Shown: positions 9,667 to 18,289, counted from the stretch's first letter. The stretch is DNA of 64,000 bases from Promicromonospora sp. Populi (GCF_041081105.1 NZ_CP163528.1:1736001-1800000); one strand, 5' to 3'. Notes: a model not told the origin generated them from the sequence alone. Translations and numbers: made by a program.

Positions 9667-10775
9667 GAAAGGGTGCCCTGCGAACGGCTGAAGAGGTTGT
9701 CGCAGGCGAAGTCGGCCTCGCTGGTCTCCGGGCTGGCGAAGTCGGCCACGTTGTCCTGGTCGATGAGGAACTGCTCGGCGAACCAGGCGCGGTCCTCGTG
9801 GGCGATGTCCTCGGCGGAGAGCTCACCGGTGGCCACGCAGTAGCCGATGGCCAGGCCGATGCCGCCCTGCCACGGGCCGTCGCTGGAGACGGTCGCCGTC
9901 ATGGTGCCGTCCTCGATAGCCGTGAGCGCGTCCGGGACTGCGTCGATGCCGACCACCGCCACGTCGTCACGACCCGCCTGCTGGAGCGCCTCGAGCGCGC
10001 CGAGCGCCATGTCGTCGTTGGCGGCCCAGATGCCCTTGACGTCGTCGCCGTGCTTGGTGAGCAGCGTCTTGGTCACCTCCAGGGCCTCCGCGCGGGAGAA
10101 GTTGGCGGTCTGGTCGTCGAGCAGCTCGACGTCCGGGTTGGCCGCCAGCGACTCCTCGAGCCCGGTGAAACGGTCCTTGGCGGCAGCAGTGTCCAGGACA
10201 CCCTGCAGAGCGATGACGCCGCCCGAGCCGCCGATCGCCTCGGCGAGCGCATCCCCGATCTGCTTGCCGGATTCCACGCCGTCGTAGGTGATGTGGGAGA
10301 GCCAGGAGCCGTAGTCGGTGACGTTGAGGTCGGCCGGCTTGTTCCACTGGGTGACGAGGTAGGCGCCCGCCTCCTCGGCGCCCTCGACGATGGGCGGGGT
10401 GTCGGAGTCGCCGTTGGGCAGGATGTTCATCACCAGGCACTCGGTGTCGCCGGCGAGCAGCTGGCTGATCTGCTCCTGCTGCCGCGTCGAGTCGCCGTCG
10501 TAGGTGAGCCGCTCCTGGGTGAGGCCGACCTGCTCGGCGAAGGCGTCGCCGCCGTCGAGCCAGGAGGCCTCGTAGGGGTTGGACTCGTTGCGGACCTGGC
10601 CCACCAGGGTGACGTCCGAGGGTTCGCACGCGCCGGCCGCGGCGGCGTCGTCGCCTCCGGCGGCCGTCTCGGTGCAGCCCGTGAGGGTGGCGGCGGCCAG
10701 GGCGACGCCGAGGACGGTGGCCGTGTATCGAGAGGCAGAGTGGCGAGCGGCGGTGTTTCGAGAGGTGAACTTCAT
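9663..10775 (-). CDS. Sugar ABC transporter substrate-binding lipoprotein (Peripla_BP_4 type)
   Basis: A 370-residue periplasmic-binding-protein-like lipoprotein with signal peptide and lipobox LTGC (about residues 30-33) followed by an acidic/Ala linker. The body has the two-lobe ribose-binding fold, with GIWAANDDMALGALEAL and VVGIDAVPDAL motifs. The ATG at 10775 is preceded by GAGGAAG; the reading frame extends upstream through kduD but has no coding support there. Given kduI and kduD directly upstream, the ligand is most likely an uronate or unsaturated galacturonide (inference). Confidence 0.93.
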   Translation of the reverse strand: MKFTSRNTAARHSASRYTATVLGVALAAATLTGCTETAAGGDDAAAAGACEPSDVTLVGQVRNESNPYEASWLDGGDAFAEQVGLTQERLTYDGDSTRQQEQISQLLAGDTECLVMNILPNGDSDTPPIVEGAEEAGAYLVTQWNKPADLNVTDYGSWLSHITYDGVESGKQIGDALAEAIGGSGGVIALQGVLDTAAAKDRFTGLEESLAANPDVELLDDQTANFSRAEALEVTKTLLTKHGDDVKGIWAANDDMALGALEALQQAGRDDVAVVGIDAVPDALTAIEDGTMTATVSSDGPWQGGIGLAIGYCVATGELSAEDIAHEDRAWFAEQFLIDQDNVADFASPETSEADFACDNLFSRSQGTLS

Positions 10776-10834
10776 TGTCTTCCTCGATCTCGTTCGATGC
10801 CGGTGTCCGGCGGACTGGTTGTAGGAGGAGCGGG

Positions 10835-11605
10835 TCAGCGGGCCATCCAGCCTCCGTCGACGGCCAGGATGTGCCCGTTGACGTAGTCGGCGGCGGAGGA
10901 GCTGAGGAAAACTGCAGCTCCGGCGATGTCCTCGGCGGTGCCCCAGCGGCCGGCCGGGATGCGTTCGAGGATGGAGCGCGAGCGGTCCGCGTCGGCGCGG
11001 AGCGCGGTGGTGTTGTCGGTGACCATGTAGCCCGGCGCGATGGCGTTGACCTGGACGCCGTGCGGCCCCCACTCGTTGGCCAGGGCCTTGGTCACGCCGG
11101 CGACGCCGTGCTTGCTCGCCGCGTACGAGACCACGCGCACGCCGCCCTGGAAGGACAGCAGGCTGGCGATGTTGACGATCTTGCCGTGGCCTCGTTCGAC
11201 CATCGGCCGCCCGAGCTGCTGGGTGAGGAGGAAGAGGCCGTTGAGGTTGACGTCGAGCACCCGCTGCCAGGAGTCGCGGCTGACGGCGACGGAGTCCTCG
11301 CGGTCGATGATCCCGGCGTTGTTGACCACGATGTCGACCTGACGCGAGCCGGTCAGCTCGGCGCTGACCCGCTCGACCGCGTCGAGGTCGCTCACGTCGA
11401 GGTCGACGACGTCGGCCTCGACCCCGAGCTCGGCGGCCAGGTCGCGGGTGGCGTCCTGGTTGCCCGGCCGGCCGAGCAGCACGACGTCCGCCCCTGATCG
11501 GGCGAGGCCGAGCGCGATCGCCTGGCCGAGGCCGCGCCCCGCACCGGTCACCACCGCGCACCTGCCGTGCAGGTCGAAGGGTGAACGGGCCGGATAGGTG
11601 GTCAC
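10835..11605 (-). CDS. kduD: 2-deoxy-D-gluconate 3-dehydrogenase / 2-dehydro-3-deoxy-D-gluconate 5-dehydrogenase
   Basis: A classical short-chain dehydrogenase of 256 residues. It has TGAGRGLG (20-27) for NAD binding, NNAG (95-98), catalytic Ser148, Tyr161 and Lys165 (YAASK), and the KduD-like tail GRWGT...DYVNGHILAVDGGW. KduD reduces or oxidises 2,5-diketo-3-deoxygluconate to KDG in breakdown of pectin and other uronate polymers. It follows kduI with a GTGA overlap, the usual pairing, and is followed by the ABC importer. Assignment rests on family motifs plus the kduI neighbour. Confidence 0.92.
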   Translation of the reverse strand: MTTYPARSPFDLHGRCAVVTGAGRGLGQAIALGLARSGADVVLLGRPGNQDATRDLAAELGVEADVVDLDVSDLDAVERVSAELTGSRQVDIVVNNAGIIDREDSVAVSRDSWQRVLDVNLNGLFLLTQQLGRPMVERGHGKIVNIASLLSFQGGVRVVSYAASKHGVAGVTKALANEWGPHGVQVNAIAPGYMVTDNTTALRADADRSRSILERIPAGRWGTAEDIAGAAVFLSSSAADYVNGHILAVDGGWMAR

Positions 11606-12420
11606 AGGTCCTCCAGCGCCACGGGGCTCAGGTCGGTGTAGGCGTTGTTCTCACCGGCCATCGCCCAGATGAAGGCGTACGAACCGGTGCCGGCCCCGGA
11701 GTGGATCGACCACGGCGGGGAGATGACGGCCTCGCGGTTCCGGAGCACGAGGTGGCGGGTGGCGCCGGGCTGGCCCAGGAAGTGGAAGACGCGGTCCTGC
11801 TCGTCGAGGTCGATGTAGCAGTAGATCTCGGTGCGCCGGTTGTGCAGGTGCGGCGGGAAGGTGTTCCAGACGGAACCCCTGGACACGACGGTCACGCCGA
11901 ACTGGAGCACGGAGGTCTCCAGCTCCTCGCCCCAGGCGTAGCGGAAGAGGTTGCGCTCGTTGGCCGCCTCGGGCGAACCGAGCGCTACCGGCACCACCTC
12001 GCTGTGGCTGAGCGCTCGGGTCGGGTAGGTCGCGTGGGCCGGGGCGGAAACGAAGTAGAAGGCCGCCTCCGCGCCGACGAAGGACACCTCGCTCCCCCGG
12101 CCGACGAACAGGCCGTCGAGGTGCTCGAGCTCGAACTTCTCGCCGTCGACGACGACGTGGCCGGCGGCGCCGACGTTGATGACACCGAGCTCGCGGCCCT
12201 CGAGGTGGGTCTCGGTGCCCAGCACGTCGGCCCAGGCCGGCAGGCCGACCTGGCCGGTGCCGGGAACCGCCCCGCCGATCACCATCCGGTCGTCGTGCGT
12301 GTAGGTGCCCCGGACCTCGCCGCTCACGAAGAGGTCGCTGACGAGGAAGTTCTCCCGCAGGTCCGCAGTAGTGGCCGTCTCCGCACTGGACGGAGATGTC
12401 GAGTATCGAACCTGGATCAC
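11602..12420 (-). CDS. kduI: 5-dehydro-4-deoxy-D-glucuronate isomerase
   Basis: A 272-residue cupin-type isomerase that converts 4-deoxy-L-threo-5-hexosulose uronate to 3-deoxy-D-glycero-2,5-hexodiulosonate, the step before KduD. The metal site is visible: His191, His193 and Glu198 in PPHLHNRRTE, and His240 in WSIHSG. The GTG at 12420 starts MIQVRYSTSP, matching the family N-terminus, and has GAGGGG upstream. The reading frame extends further but only through the repeat-rich leader. First gene of the operon facing the IclR regulator. Confidence 0.95.
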   Translation of the reverse strand: MIQVRYSTSPSSAETATTADLRENFLVSDLFVSGEVRGTYTHDDRMVIGGAVPGTGQVGLPAWADVLGTETHLEGRELGVINVGAAGHVVVDGEKFELEHLDGLFVGRGSEVSFVGAEAAFYFVSAPAHATYPTRALSHSEVVPVALGSPEAANERNLFRYAWGEELETSVLQFGVTVVSRGSVWNTFPPHLHNRRTEIYCYIDLDEQDRVFHFLGQPGATRHLVLRNREAVISPPWSIHSGAGTGSYAFIWAMAGENNAYTDLSPVALEDL

Positions 12421-12435
12421 TAGGTCGCCCCTCGT

Positions 12436-12496
12436 TCTGTGAGCTCGTCTGTGAGCTCGCTTGGTGAGCTCGTCTCTGAACTCATTTTGTGAACTG
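12436..12496. repeat. Degenerate 12-13-bp tandem repeat in the kduI leader
   Basis: Five units of a TCTGTGAGCTCG-like sequence, at 12436, 12448, 12460, 12473 and 12485. Each carries a GTGAGC or TGAAC element resembling the GTGAAC half-site of the adjacent dyad at 12498-12513, so this may be an expanded array of regulator half-sites. That function is inference. Confidence 0.6.
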
Positions 12497-12497
12497 C

Positions 12498-12513
12498 GTT
12501 CGTCTATGTGAAC
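12498..12513. promoter_or_regulatory. Candidate IclR-family operator 1
   Basis: Sixteen-base imperfect dyad GTTCGTCTATGTGAAC. The GTTC/GAAC arms resemble IclR-type operators. It lies in the kduI-iclR intergenic region, 78 bp upstream of the kduI start. Confidence 0.55.
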
Positions 12514-12563
12514 TTGACCGACGATAGACGTGATCCAGCTCACGGGTCAAGGGGCCGAAACCT

Positions 12564-12579
12564 GTCCATGTATGCGAAC
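12564..12579. promoter_or_regulatory. Candidate IclR-family operator 2
   Basis: Sixteen-base dyad GTCCATGTATGCGAAC, the same length and layout as the site at 12498 with one arm mismatch, 66 bp from it and 102 bp upstream of the iclR start. The pair could control both divergent promoters. Confidence 0.5.
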
Positions 12580-12680
12580 TCAAGGTAGGCTCGGATTCAC
12601 CCCGGGGGCGGTTCCGGTGCTCTGTAGAAGGACCAGGTGCCCCGCAGAAGGACCGGCAGAAGGACCAGAGGAGAGCGTTC

Positions 12681-13484
12681 ATGCAGCTTCAGAAGGAGCT
12701 CCAGCGGGAGACGAACGGCGCCGGCGACGCCGGACCGGTCAAGTCCGCGGCCCGTGCCCTGGACCTGCTGGACAACATCGCGGCCAACGGCCCCGGCACC
12801 CAGCTGCAGCTCTCGACGCGCCTGAACATCCCCAAGAGCAGCCTCCACGCGCTGCTGCGGACCATGACCGATCGGGGCTGGCTGCAGACCGACCCCACCG
12901 GGACCGTCTACCAGCTCGGCATCCACTCGCTGGTCGTGAGCTCGGCCTACCTCGACGGCGACCCGGCACTGGCCCGGGCCCGCGCCGTGCTCGACGAGGT
13001 GGCCGCGGCCACCGAGGAGACGGTCCACATCGGCCGGCTCGACGGCGCCGACGTCATCTACACCGCCAAGCGTGAGTCGGTGCACCCGCTGCGCATGCAC
13101 TCCGCCGTCGGGCGACGGCTCCCGGCGTACGCCACCTCCCTGGGGCGCGCCCTGCTCGCCGAGATGCCGGTCGAGGCCCGGCGCGACCTGGTGCCGGAGT
13201 CGATCACCGCGATCACCCCGCACACCACCACCGACAAGGAGGCAGTGCTCGAGATCATCGACCGCGCCGCCTACCAGGGCTATGCCACCGAGAGCGAGGA
13301 GTCGTGCATGGGTGTGCGCTGCTTCGGCGTCGCGCTCCCGCTGAGCCACGACTCCGTGGACGCCATGAGCGTCGCCGTGCCGATCAGCCGGCTCGGCGAC
13401 GGGCGCGAAGATCTCATCATCGAGACCCTGCTCAGCGTGAAGTCACGACTGGCGGCCATGCAGGGGAACAGCCTGGTGCGCTGA
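12681..13484 (+). CDS. IclR-family transcriptional regulator of the uronate locus
   Basis: A 267-residue IclR protein. The N-terminal winged helix (about 20-80: KSAARALDLLDNIA..., IPKSSLHALLRTM recognition helix) is followed by the IclR effector domain, with IGRLDGADVIYTAKRES, PAYATSLGRALLAE and the Cys-containing SEESCMGVRCFGVALP loop. It is transcribed divergently from kduI. The classic regulator of pectin catabolism in enterobacteria, KdgR, is also an IclR protein, so a KdgR-like role with a KDG-type effector is a reasonable inference. ATG preceded by GGAGAG. Confidence 0.93.
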   Translation: MQLQKELQRETNGAGDAGPVKSAARALDLLDNIAANGPGTQLQLSTRLNIPKSSLHALLRTMTDRGWLQTDPTGTVYQLGIHSLVVSSAYLDGDPALARARAVLDEVAAATEETVHIGRLDGADVIYTAKRESVHPLRMHSAVGRRLPAYATSLGRALLAEMPVEARRDLVPESITAITPHTTTDKEAVLEIIDRAAYQGYATESEESCMGVRCFGVALPLSHDSVDAMSVAVPISRLGDGREDLIIETLLSVKSRLAAMQGNSLVR

Positions 13485-13555
13485 GCTCGCGCGCGGCTCC
13501 GGTCGTCAGGATCTTGACGCTCCACTTCCGAACACGGGTCTGCTAGGTTATCTGC

Positions 13556-14026
13556 ATGCGCACACAGTTAGATCGCACGACCGCACCAAGCGTGAGTGAG
13601 GCCTGGTCGCGCGTGACCGCTTTCGCCTCTGCGGTCGACGCGAGCCTCGACAAGTGGCTCGCGGACTCGTACCGGATCGGGCTCACCGAGTACCGCGCAC
13701 TCGGCCACCTGAGCCTGGCGTCGGACAAGGAGCTTCGCGTCAGCGACCTTGCTCAGCAGGTCGGCCTGAACCCCAGCTCGACGACGCGCCTGGTGAGTCG
13801 CCTTGAGGCGAAGGGGCTCGCACGTCGCGATGTCTGCTCCGACGACGGCCGAGGCGTCTACGCCGTCATCGAAGACCATGGGGAAGAGGTGCTGCGCGAG
13901 GTCCGCGCACCGTACGAGGCCCAGCTGCAGAGCCTCCTCGACACGGTCGACACCCATCTACCCTCGGCGAACGCGAGCCCGATCGCGCCGGCCATGTCCG
14001 AGGTCCAGGCGTTCATCGCACGTTGA
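13556..14026 (+). CDS. MarR-family transcriptional regulator
   Basis: A 156-residue winged-helix regulator with the MarR core LRVSDLAQQVGLNPSSTTRLVSRLEAKGLARRD and a wing with DDGRGVYAVIEDHG. MarR proteins usually repress nearby efflux or stress genes and release DNA on binding phenolic or cationic ligands. It sits 124 bp upstream of two SMR efflux genes on the same strand, so it probably controls them. A palindromic GACATGTC at 14103-14110 lies in that gap, but whether it is an operator is unknown. Confidence 0.9.
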   Translation: MRTQLDRTTAPSVSEAWSRVTAFASAVDASLDKWLADSYRIGLTEYRALGHLSLASDKELRVSDLAQQVGLNPSSTTRLVSRLEAKGLARRDVCSDDGRGVYAVIEDHGEEVLREVRAPYEAQLQSLLDTVDTHLPSANASPIAPAMSEVQAFIAR

Positions 14027-14150
14027 CGCCCCCCCGGGGCACCCGGGGTATCCGCCGTCCTCGCCGGCGAACCCGATGCGAGTAGTTGCATGTACAGGCA
14101 CTGACATGTCCACCCCTTCCGAGTTCATCACTTCCGAGAGGAAAACCATC

Positions 14151-14471
14151 GTGAGCTGGATCTATCTCGCCATAGCCGTCGTCTTCGAGGTCGCCGTCGG
14201 CTTCACCGCCGGAAAGGCCGCTGGATTCACCAGGCCTTGGTGGACGGTCGCCACCCTCCTCAGCGGAGGAGTCGCCACCTACTTCCTCAGCCTCGCCCTG
14301 CTGACATTCGACGTCGGGGTGGGGTACGCGATCTGGACCGCCACCGCAGGCGTAGGGATCGTCGTCGTTGGGGCGCTCTTCTTCTCGCAGTCCCTGACCT
14401 GGAGAAAGCTCGTTGGCATCGGAGCGGTCATCGCCGGCGTCGTCGGCCTCAACCTCGCCGGAACCGTCTGA
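14151..14471 (+). CDS. SMR-family multidrug efflux subunit (first of pair)
   Basis: A 106-residue four-helix protein of the small multidrug resistance family (EmrE/QacE). The essential membrane Glu is seen in VFEVAVGFTAGKA, and GVGYAIWTATAGVG matches the conserved helix-3 GYAxW motif. GTG at 14151 preceded by GAGAGGAAAA. A second SMR gene follows 51 bp later, suggesting an obligate heterodimer as in EbrAB or YkkCD. Likely exports cationic compounds using the proton gradient. Confidence 0.92.
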   Translation: MSWIYLAIAVVFEVAVGFTAGKAAGFTRPWWTVATLLSGGVATYFLSLALLTFDVGVGYAIWTATAGVGIVVVGALFFSQSLTWRKLVGIGAVIAGVVGLNLAGTV

Positions 14472-14522
14472 GCACGCCCCGCCCTTCTCCCTCACCCGCC
14501 CCCACCCGCCGGAAGGACATCC

Positions 14523-14927
14523 ATGACCACCCCGCAGAATTCCGTACCAGCAACCACAGGCGCGACAACGACCCGCTCGAAGTCGGGTGCCTGGCTCGCG
14601 CTGCTCCTCGCGGGCGCGTTCGAGGTCGGCTACGCCCTCAGCGTCAATGGCAGCGAAGGCTTCACCAGGCTCACCTGGTCGATCGCGGCCCTCGTCTTCT
14701 TCCTGTTCACGCTGTTCTTCCTGAGCGTGGCGCTGAAGCGGATCGACGTCAGCATCGGTTACGCCGTCTGGGCCGGGATCGGCGCCGTCGGAGCGGCTCT
14801 CCTCGGTCCCGTCTTCTTCGACGAGACCCTGAATCTCGCCAAGGGATTCTGGCTCGCGGTGATCATCGGAGGCGTCGTCTGGCTCAAGCTCGCCGACGGC
14901 CCGAGGCCCGCTCCCGTTCAGAGCTGA
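14523..14927 (+). CDS. SMR-family multidrug efflux subunit (second of pair)
   Basis: A 134-residue SMR protein with a 20-residue hydrophilic extension before the four helices. It has the membrane Glu in AFEVGYALSVNG and IGYAVWAGIGAVG in helix 3. ATG preceded by GGAAGGACATCC. Together with the gene at 14151 it probably forms a dual-topology-resolved heterodimer. The unequal charge of loops and tails in the pair fits fixed opposite insertion, but orientation was not computed. Confidence 0.92.
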   Translation: MTTPQNSVPATTGATTTRSKSGAWLALLLAGAFEVGYALSVNGSEGFTRLTWSIAALVFFLFTLFFLSVALKRIDVSIGYAVWAGIGAVGAALLGPVFFDETLNLAKGFWLAVIIGGVVWLKLADGPRPAPVQS

Positions 14928-14989
14928 TCGTCAACCCCCGTTCGGCTCCGCGTCACCCTGGCGCCAGCAAGCGCCGCCACGATGCCACC

Positions 14990-16888
14990 GTGGAAAACAA
15001 GCTCTCCCGCAGGTCCCTGCTCCAGGCAGCCGCGTCCGTCCCGATCCTGTCAGCCGCCTCCGCTGCTGTCGGGGCGACGTCGGCGGCTGCAACGTCGGCG
15101 GCTGCGATGCCGGCGCCCGCGATCCCGTCGGCTGCGACGAGCGGCGGCCGCCCCGACACGGCCGCCGCTCGCTTCACGATCGCCGTCCTGCCCGACACCC
15201 AGTACCTCCTGGACGACGGCGGATCCGACGCCGAGCCGGTGCGCGCGACGCTGCGCCACCTGGTGCGCGAGCGGGCGCAGGACAACATCGTCTTCATGGC
15301 CCACCTCGGCGACGTGACCGAGCACGGCACGGCTACCGAGATGCGGGAGGCGAGCCGCGCGTTCGACGCCGCCGGCCCGCTGCCGTACAGCGTGCTGGGC
15401 GGCAACCACGACGTCTCCGGCGACGACCAGCGGGGTGACACGCCCTACCTGCGCACCTTCGGGCCGCAGCGGTTCGCCCGGATGGCGACCTATCGCGGCT
15501 CATCCCCCGACGGCTACAACAGCTACCACGTGGTCACCGGCGGCGGGCTGGACTGGCTGATCCTGGCGCTGGACTGGCGGGTGTCCGACGCCGGGCTCGC
15601 GTGGACGCAGGGTGTGCTGGACGAGCACGCCGCGCTGCCGGCGATCCTGACGACCCACGACCTCGTCTGGGCCAAGGACGACGGCGCGGCCCACCTGTCC
15701 GACAACGGGCAGCGCCTCTGGGACCGCCTGATCAAGGGCAACGACCAGATCTTCCTCGCGCTCGGCGGACACTACTGGCCGTCCGGCCGCACAACGCTGA
15801 CCAACGACGCCGGCCACCCCGTGCACCTGCACATCACCAACTACCAGGATCGTTATTACGGCGGCGCGGGCATGGTGCGGTACTACGGGTTCGACCTGGC
15901 CCGCGGCGTGATCGACGTCGAGACGTTCTCGCCGTGGCTGCTGGCAAAGGACGACCGCACGGCGCTGGAGGCGGAGCACGTCGAGCTCAGCGGGGACGTC
16001 GACCGGTTCACCGTCGAGATCAACTTCGCCGAGCGGTTCGCCGCGTTCGCACCGCCGCTCCAGCCGGCGCCGCGTCCGCCGTCGGCGGTCATGCCGCGCG
16101 GCACCGTCGCGTACTGGCGGTTCGACGACGCAGGGTTCGACACGGCAGGGCTGGCCATGGCGGGGACCGACGGCGCCCCTGTGGCGCCGGGCACGATCGC
16201 CCGCGACCTGACCGGCAACGGGAACGACCTCACCTCCGAGCTCTTGCACGCGAGCGCCGCGGAGGCGCTGACCTGGTCGGCCGAGCACCATGACGCCCAG
16301 CCGGCCCATGCGAGCCTGAGGTTCGACGGCGGCCAGGGACCCGACCGCGGTGCCGTGCTGCGGACCGGCCCCGACTCGCCGATCAACAGCGCGAAGTTCG
16401 AGTCCGGCTACACGATCGAGACGTTCCTCAAGCTGCCCGAGCCGTTTGCGGGCGACCACGCCTGGATGGGCATCCTCAGCTGGGAGGGTCGCGCGGGCGA
16501 GGCCGGCAAGCACAGCGGCTGGTCCGACGACGAGCCGACGTGCAGCCTGAACCTGTCGGGCGAGCGGTTCCTGCAGTTCGTCGTCTACCCCGTGCCGGTC
16601 GACGCCGACCCCACGTCCTGGAGCCACGCGATCCCGGTCGGCCGCTGGATGCACGTCGCGCTCGTCAACGACGGCCGGCACACGGTGATGTACGTCGACG
16701 GCTCGAAGATCGTGCGCAACGCAGCCGAGGAGTCACGAGGCATCTCCACGCTCGGTAAGCCGTTCACGATCGGCGGCACCCAGTACGCCGAGCAGTACGG
16801 GCAGGGGTTCTACGGCTGGATCGGCGACACCCGGATCGTCTCCCGCGCCCTGCGGCCCAACCAGTTCCTCACGGCTGGGAGCCGCTGA
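14990..16888 (+). CDS. Tat-exported metallophosphoesterase with C-terminal LamG domain
   Basis: A 632-residue protein. A twin-arginine signal (SRRSLLQAAASVP) is followed by an Ala/Thr-rich linker holding a 15-bp repeat (ATSAA). A calcineurin-like phosphoesterase domain comes next (LPDTQY, HLGDVTEHG, GGNHDVSGDD, ILTTHDL, and LGGHYWPSG in place of the usual GHxH), giving the expected bimetal ligands. The C-terminal third is a concanavalin-type LamG domain (IETFLKL...GWIGDTRI). Probably an extracellular phosphatase or phosphodiesterase; substrate unknown. GTG at 14990 is chosen because it begins the Tat signal; no clear SD. Confidence 0.85.
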   Translation: MENKLSRRSLLQAAASVPILSAASAAVGATSAAATSAAAMPAPAIPSAATSGGRPDTAAARFTIAVLPDTQYLLDDGGSDAEPVRATLRHLVRERAQDNIVFMAHLGDVTEHGTATEMREASRAFDAAGPLPYSVLGGNHDVSGDDQRGDTPYLRTFGPQRFARMATYRGSSPDGYNSYHVVTGGGLDWLILALDWRVSDAGLAWTQGVLDEHAALPAILTTHDLVWAKDDGAAHLSDNGQRLWDRLIKGNDQIFLALGGHYWPSGRTTLTNDAGHPVHLHITNYQDRYYGGAGMVRYYGFDLARGVIDVETFSPWLLAKDDRTALEAEHVELSGDVDRFTVEINFAERFAAFAPPLQPAPRPPSAVMPRGTVAYWRFDDAGFDTAGLAMAGTDGAPVAPGTIARDLTGNGNDLTSELLHASAAEALTWSAEHHDAQPAHASLRFDGGQGPDRGAVLRTGPDSPINSAKFESGYTIETFLKLPEPFAGDHAWMGILSWEGRAGEAGKHSGWSDDEPTCSLNLSGERFLQFVVYPVPVDADPTSWSHAIPVGRWMHVALVNDGRHTVMYVDGSKIVRNAAEESRGISTLGKPFTIGGTQYAEQYGQGFYGWIGDTRIVSRALRPNQFLTAGSR

Positions 16889-16911
16889 GTCGCAGTGGAC
16901 CTACCGCGCGC

Positions 16912-17235
16912 TCACGCGGCAGGCGGAGGTTCGTCGCCGGCGGGCGCGTTCCCGGCAGGCCGGCTGCGCCGTCCGACGACGAAGCCGATCGCACCGCCGA
17001 TGAGAAGTGTGCCGGCGCCCGCGAGCAGCGCTGCGGTGCCGAGCGAATAGGCGCCGGCCGGAACGTAGGTCGTTTCTGACAGTGGCGCGTACGCGAACCA
17101 GCCATAGGACGTCGAACGGCTCTCGACCCAGGCGGCGGCGCCCAGCAGCACGAGGCCGATGACGAAGAGCGCCACAAGGACGACGCGTACGGCGCGTGCC
17201 GGACCGGGTACCGAGGGCGCTGTCATGTCGACCAT
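16912..17235 (-). CDS. Small two-helix membrane protein of unknown function
   Basis: A 107-residue protein not recognised as a known family. Two long hydrophobic segments (about 17-37 and 64-88) are separated by a short exposed stretch rich in Tyr and Ser. A basic RRSRP follows the second helix and an Ala/Pro tail ends the protein. This suggests both termini are cytoplasmic. It is convergent with the metallophosphoesterase. Starts at 17235 or 17226 are both possible. Confidence 0.6.
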   Translation of the reverse strand: MVDMTAPSVPGPARAVRVVLVALFVIGLVLLGAAAWVESRSTSYGWFAYAPLSETTYVPAGAYSLGTAALLAGAGTLLIGGAIGFVVGRRSRPAGNAPAGDEPPPAA

Positions 17236-17287
17236 TGTCCCGGGAGCGCGGCACCGGCGGCAACCGACGCCGTCTCCGCTGAGTCGC

Positions 17288-17325
17288 CTACCCAGAGACG
17301 TCTACCCAGAGACGTCTACCCAGCC
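17288..17325. repeat. 14-bp tandem repeat in a divergent promoter region
   Basis: Two perfect CTACCCAGAGACGT units (17288-17301, 17302-17315) plus CTACCCAG of a third, between the divergent genes at 17235 and 17406. Confidence 0.7.
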
Positions 17326-17405
17326 TGGCGTGCAAGCGCTGACCGGCGGAGGACACATGCCGGGTAGACGCCGCGAGCGACGCGGCACATGCCCGAGGAG
17401 CCAAG

Positions 17406-18185
17406 ATGCGACGGAGCAGGTTGATGCAGGGCTGGACGATCGGCCTGGTAGCACTGGTCGCTGGTTGCGCCCAGGCTGGAGCGGTTGGCGGGGCGGTTGG
17501 CGGGGCGGTGGGCGGGGCGCCCGCCCACAAGACGCCCAGTGACCCGGGCGAATACCTGTGCCAAGGCACACCGGTCCCGGCGGATGTGCTGACCGACGGC
17601 CTGACCGCCGACGAGCTCGGCGACGAGGCCGCTGCGGCGCTGGACGGGGCGAGCATCCCCGACATCGAGCCCGAGCAGTGGCGGGTGCTGACCGAGAGCA
17701 GCACACAGGTCTACCTGATCCGGGAGCTGCCCGAGCCGCGCGACAACGCCGGCGAGCAACGCACGCACGAGCTCATGGGTATCGAGTGGGTCGACGAGAC
17801 CGAGGAGGGCGGCGCGGGCTGGCAGCTCTGGCAGAGCAGCGACTGTGCGCTGCGCGCCGACCTGGACGGGCTCGGCGACGCGATAGTGTCGCTCGACCCC
17901 GACAACCCGCCGGACCCCGCGTCCTCGCAGGTGCACCTGCTCGTCACCGAGACCGCGTGCGCGGGCGGCGAGCCGGCTGAGGGCAGGGTCACCCTGGAGC
18001 GCCTGGTCGAGCTCGAGGACTCGGTGGAGCTCGTGATCGGGGTCCAAGGTCAGTCGGGGGATCACACCTGCCCCTCCAACCCGCCCACGCCGTTCACGAT
18101 CGAGCTGGACGAGCCGCTCGGCAACCGAACCCTGGTGGACGCCGCCGTCTACCCGACGCAGCCACTATCCGCAGTCACTGAGTAG
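17406..18185 (+). CDS. Predicted lipoprotein of unknown function
   Basis: A 259-residue protein with a signal peptide and lipobox LVAGC (about 17-21). A 12-bp repeat encoding GAVG follows, then a soluble domain with four or more Cys residues (YLCQG, SSDCAL, TACAGG, HTCPS) that could form disulfides outside the membrane. No family recognised. ATG preceded by GAGGAGCCAAG, a good SD. The next gene downstream also encodes a secreted protein. Confidence 0.75.
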   Translation: MRRSRLMQGWTIGLVALVAGCAQAGAVGGAVGGAVGGAPAHKTPSDPGEYLCQGTPVPADVLTDGLTADELGDEAAAALDGASIPDIEPEQWRVLTESSTQVYLIRELPEPRDNAGEQRTHELMGIEWVDETEEGGAGWQLWQSSDCALRADLDGLGDAIVSLDPDNPPDPASSQVHLLVTETACAGGEPAEGRVTLERLVELEDSVELVIGVQGQSGDHTCPSNPPTPFTIELDEPLGNRTLVDAAVYPTQPLSAVTE

Positions 18186-18242
18186 AGATCTGGCCGCCCG
18201 CTCCGCGGAAACGCCGTCCGACCTGCTTGAACGTCACGGCGA

Positions 18243-18289
18243 CTTCTAAGACGGGCACAACCGTCCGGACGCCTGCCGCGTCTTAGAAG
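18243..18289. promoter_or_regulatory. 11-bp inverted repeat just upstream of a start codon
   Basis: CTTCTAAGACG (18243-18253) and CGTCTTAGAAG (18279-18289) are perfect inverted copies 25 bp apart. The right arm ends 2 bp before the ATG at 18292. It could be an operator pair or an mRNA hairpin that occludes the start. Confidence 0.6.

Noticed and set aside
10776..11561. Upstream extension of the binding-protein frame through kduD
   Set aside because: The part before 10775 is out-of-frame kduD; the lipoprotein signal begins at 10775 with a good SD.
13514..13549. Sigma-70-like promoter TTGACG ... TAGGTT before marR
   Set aside because: Spacing between the two elements is 24 bp, too long for a standard promoter.
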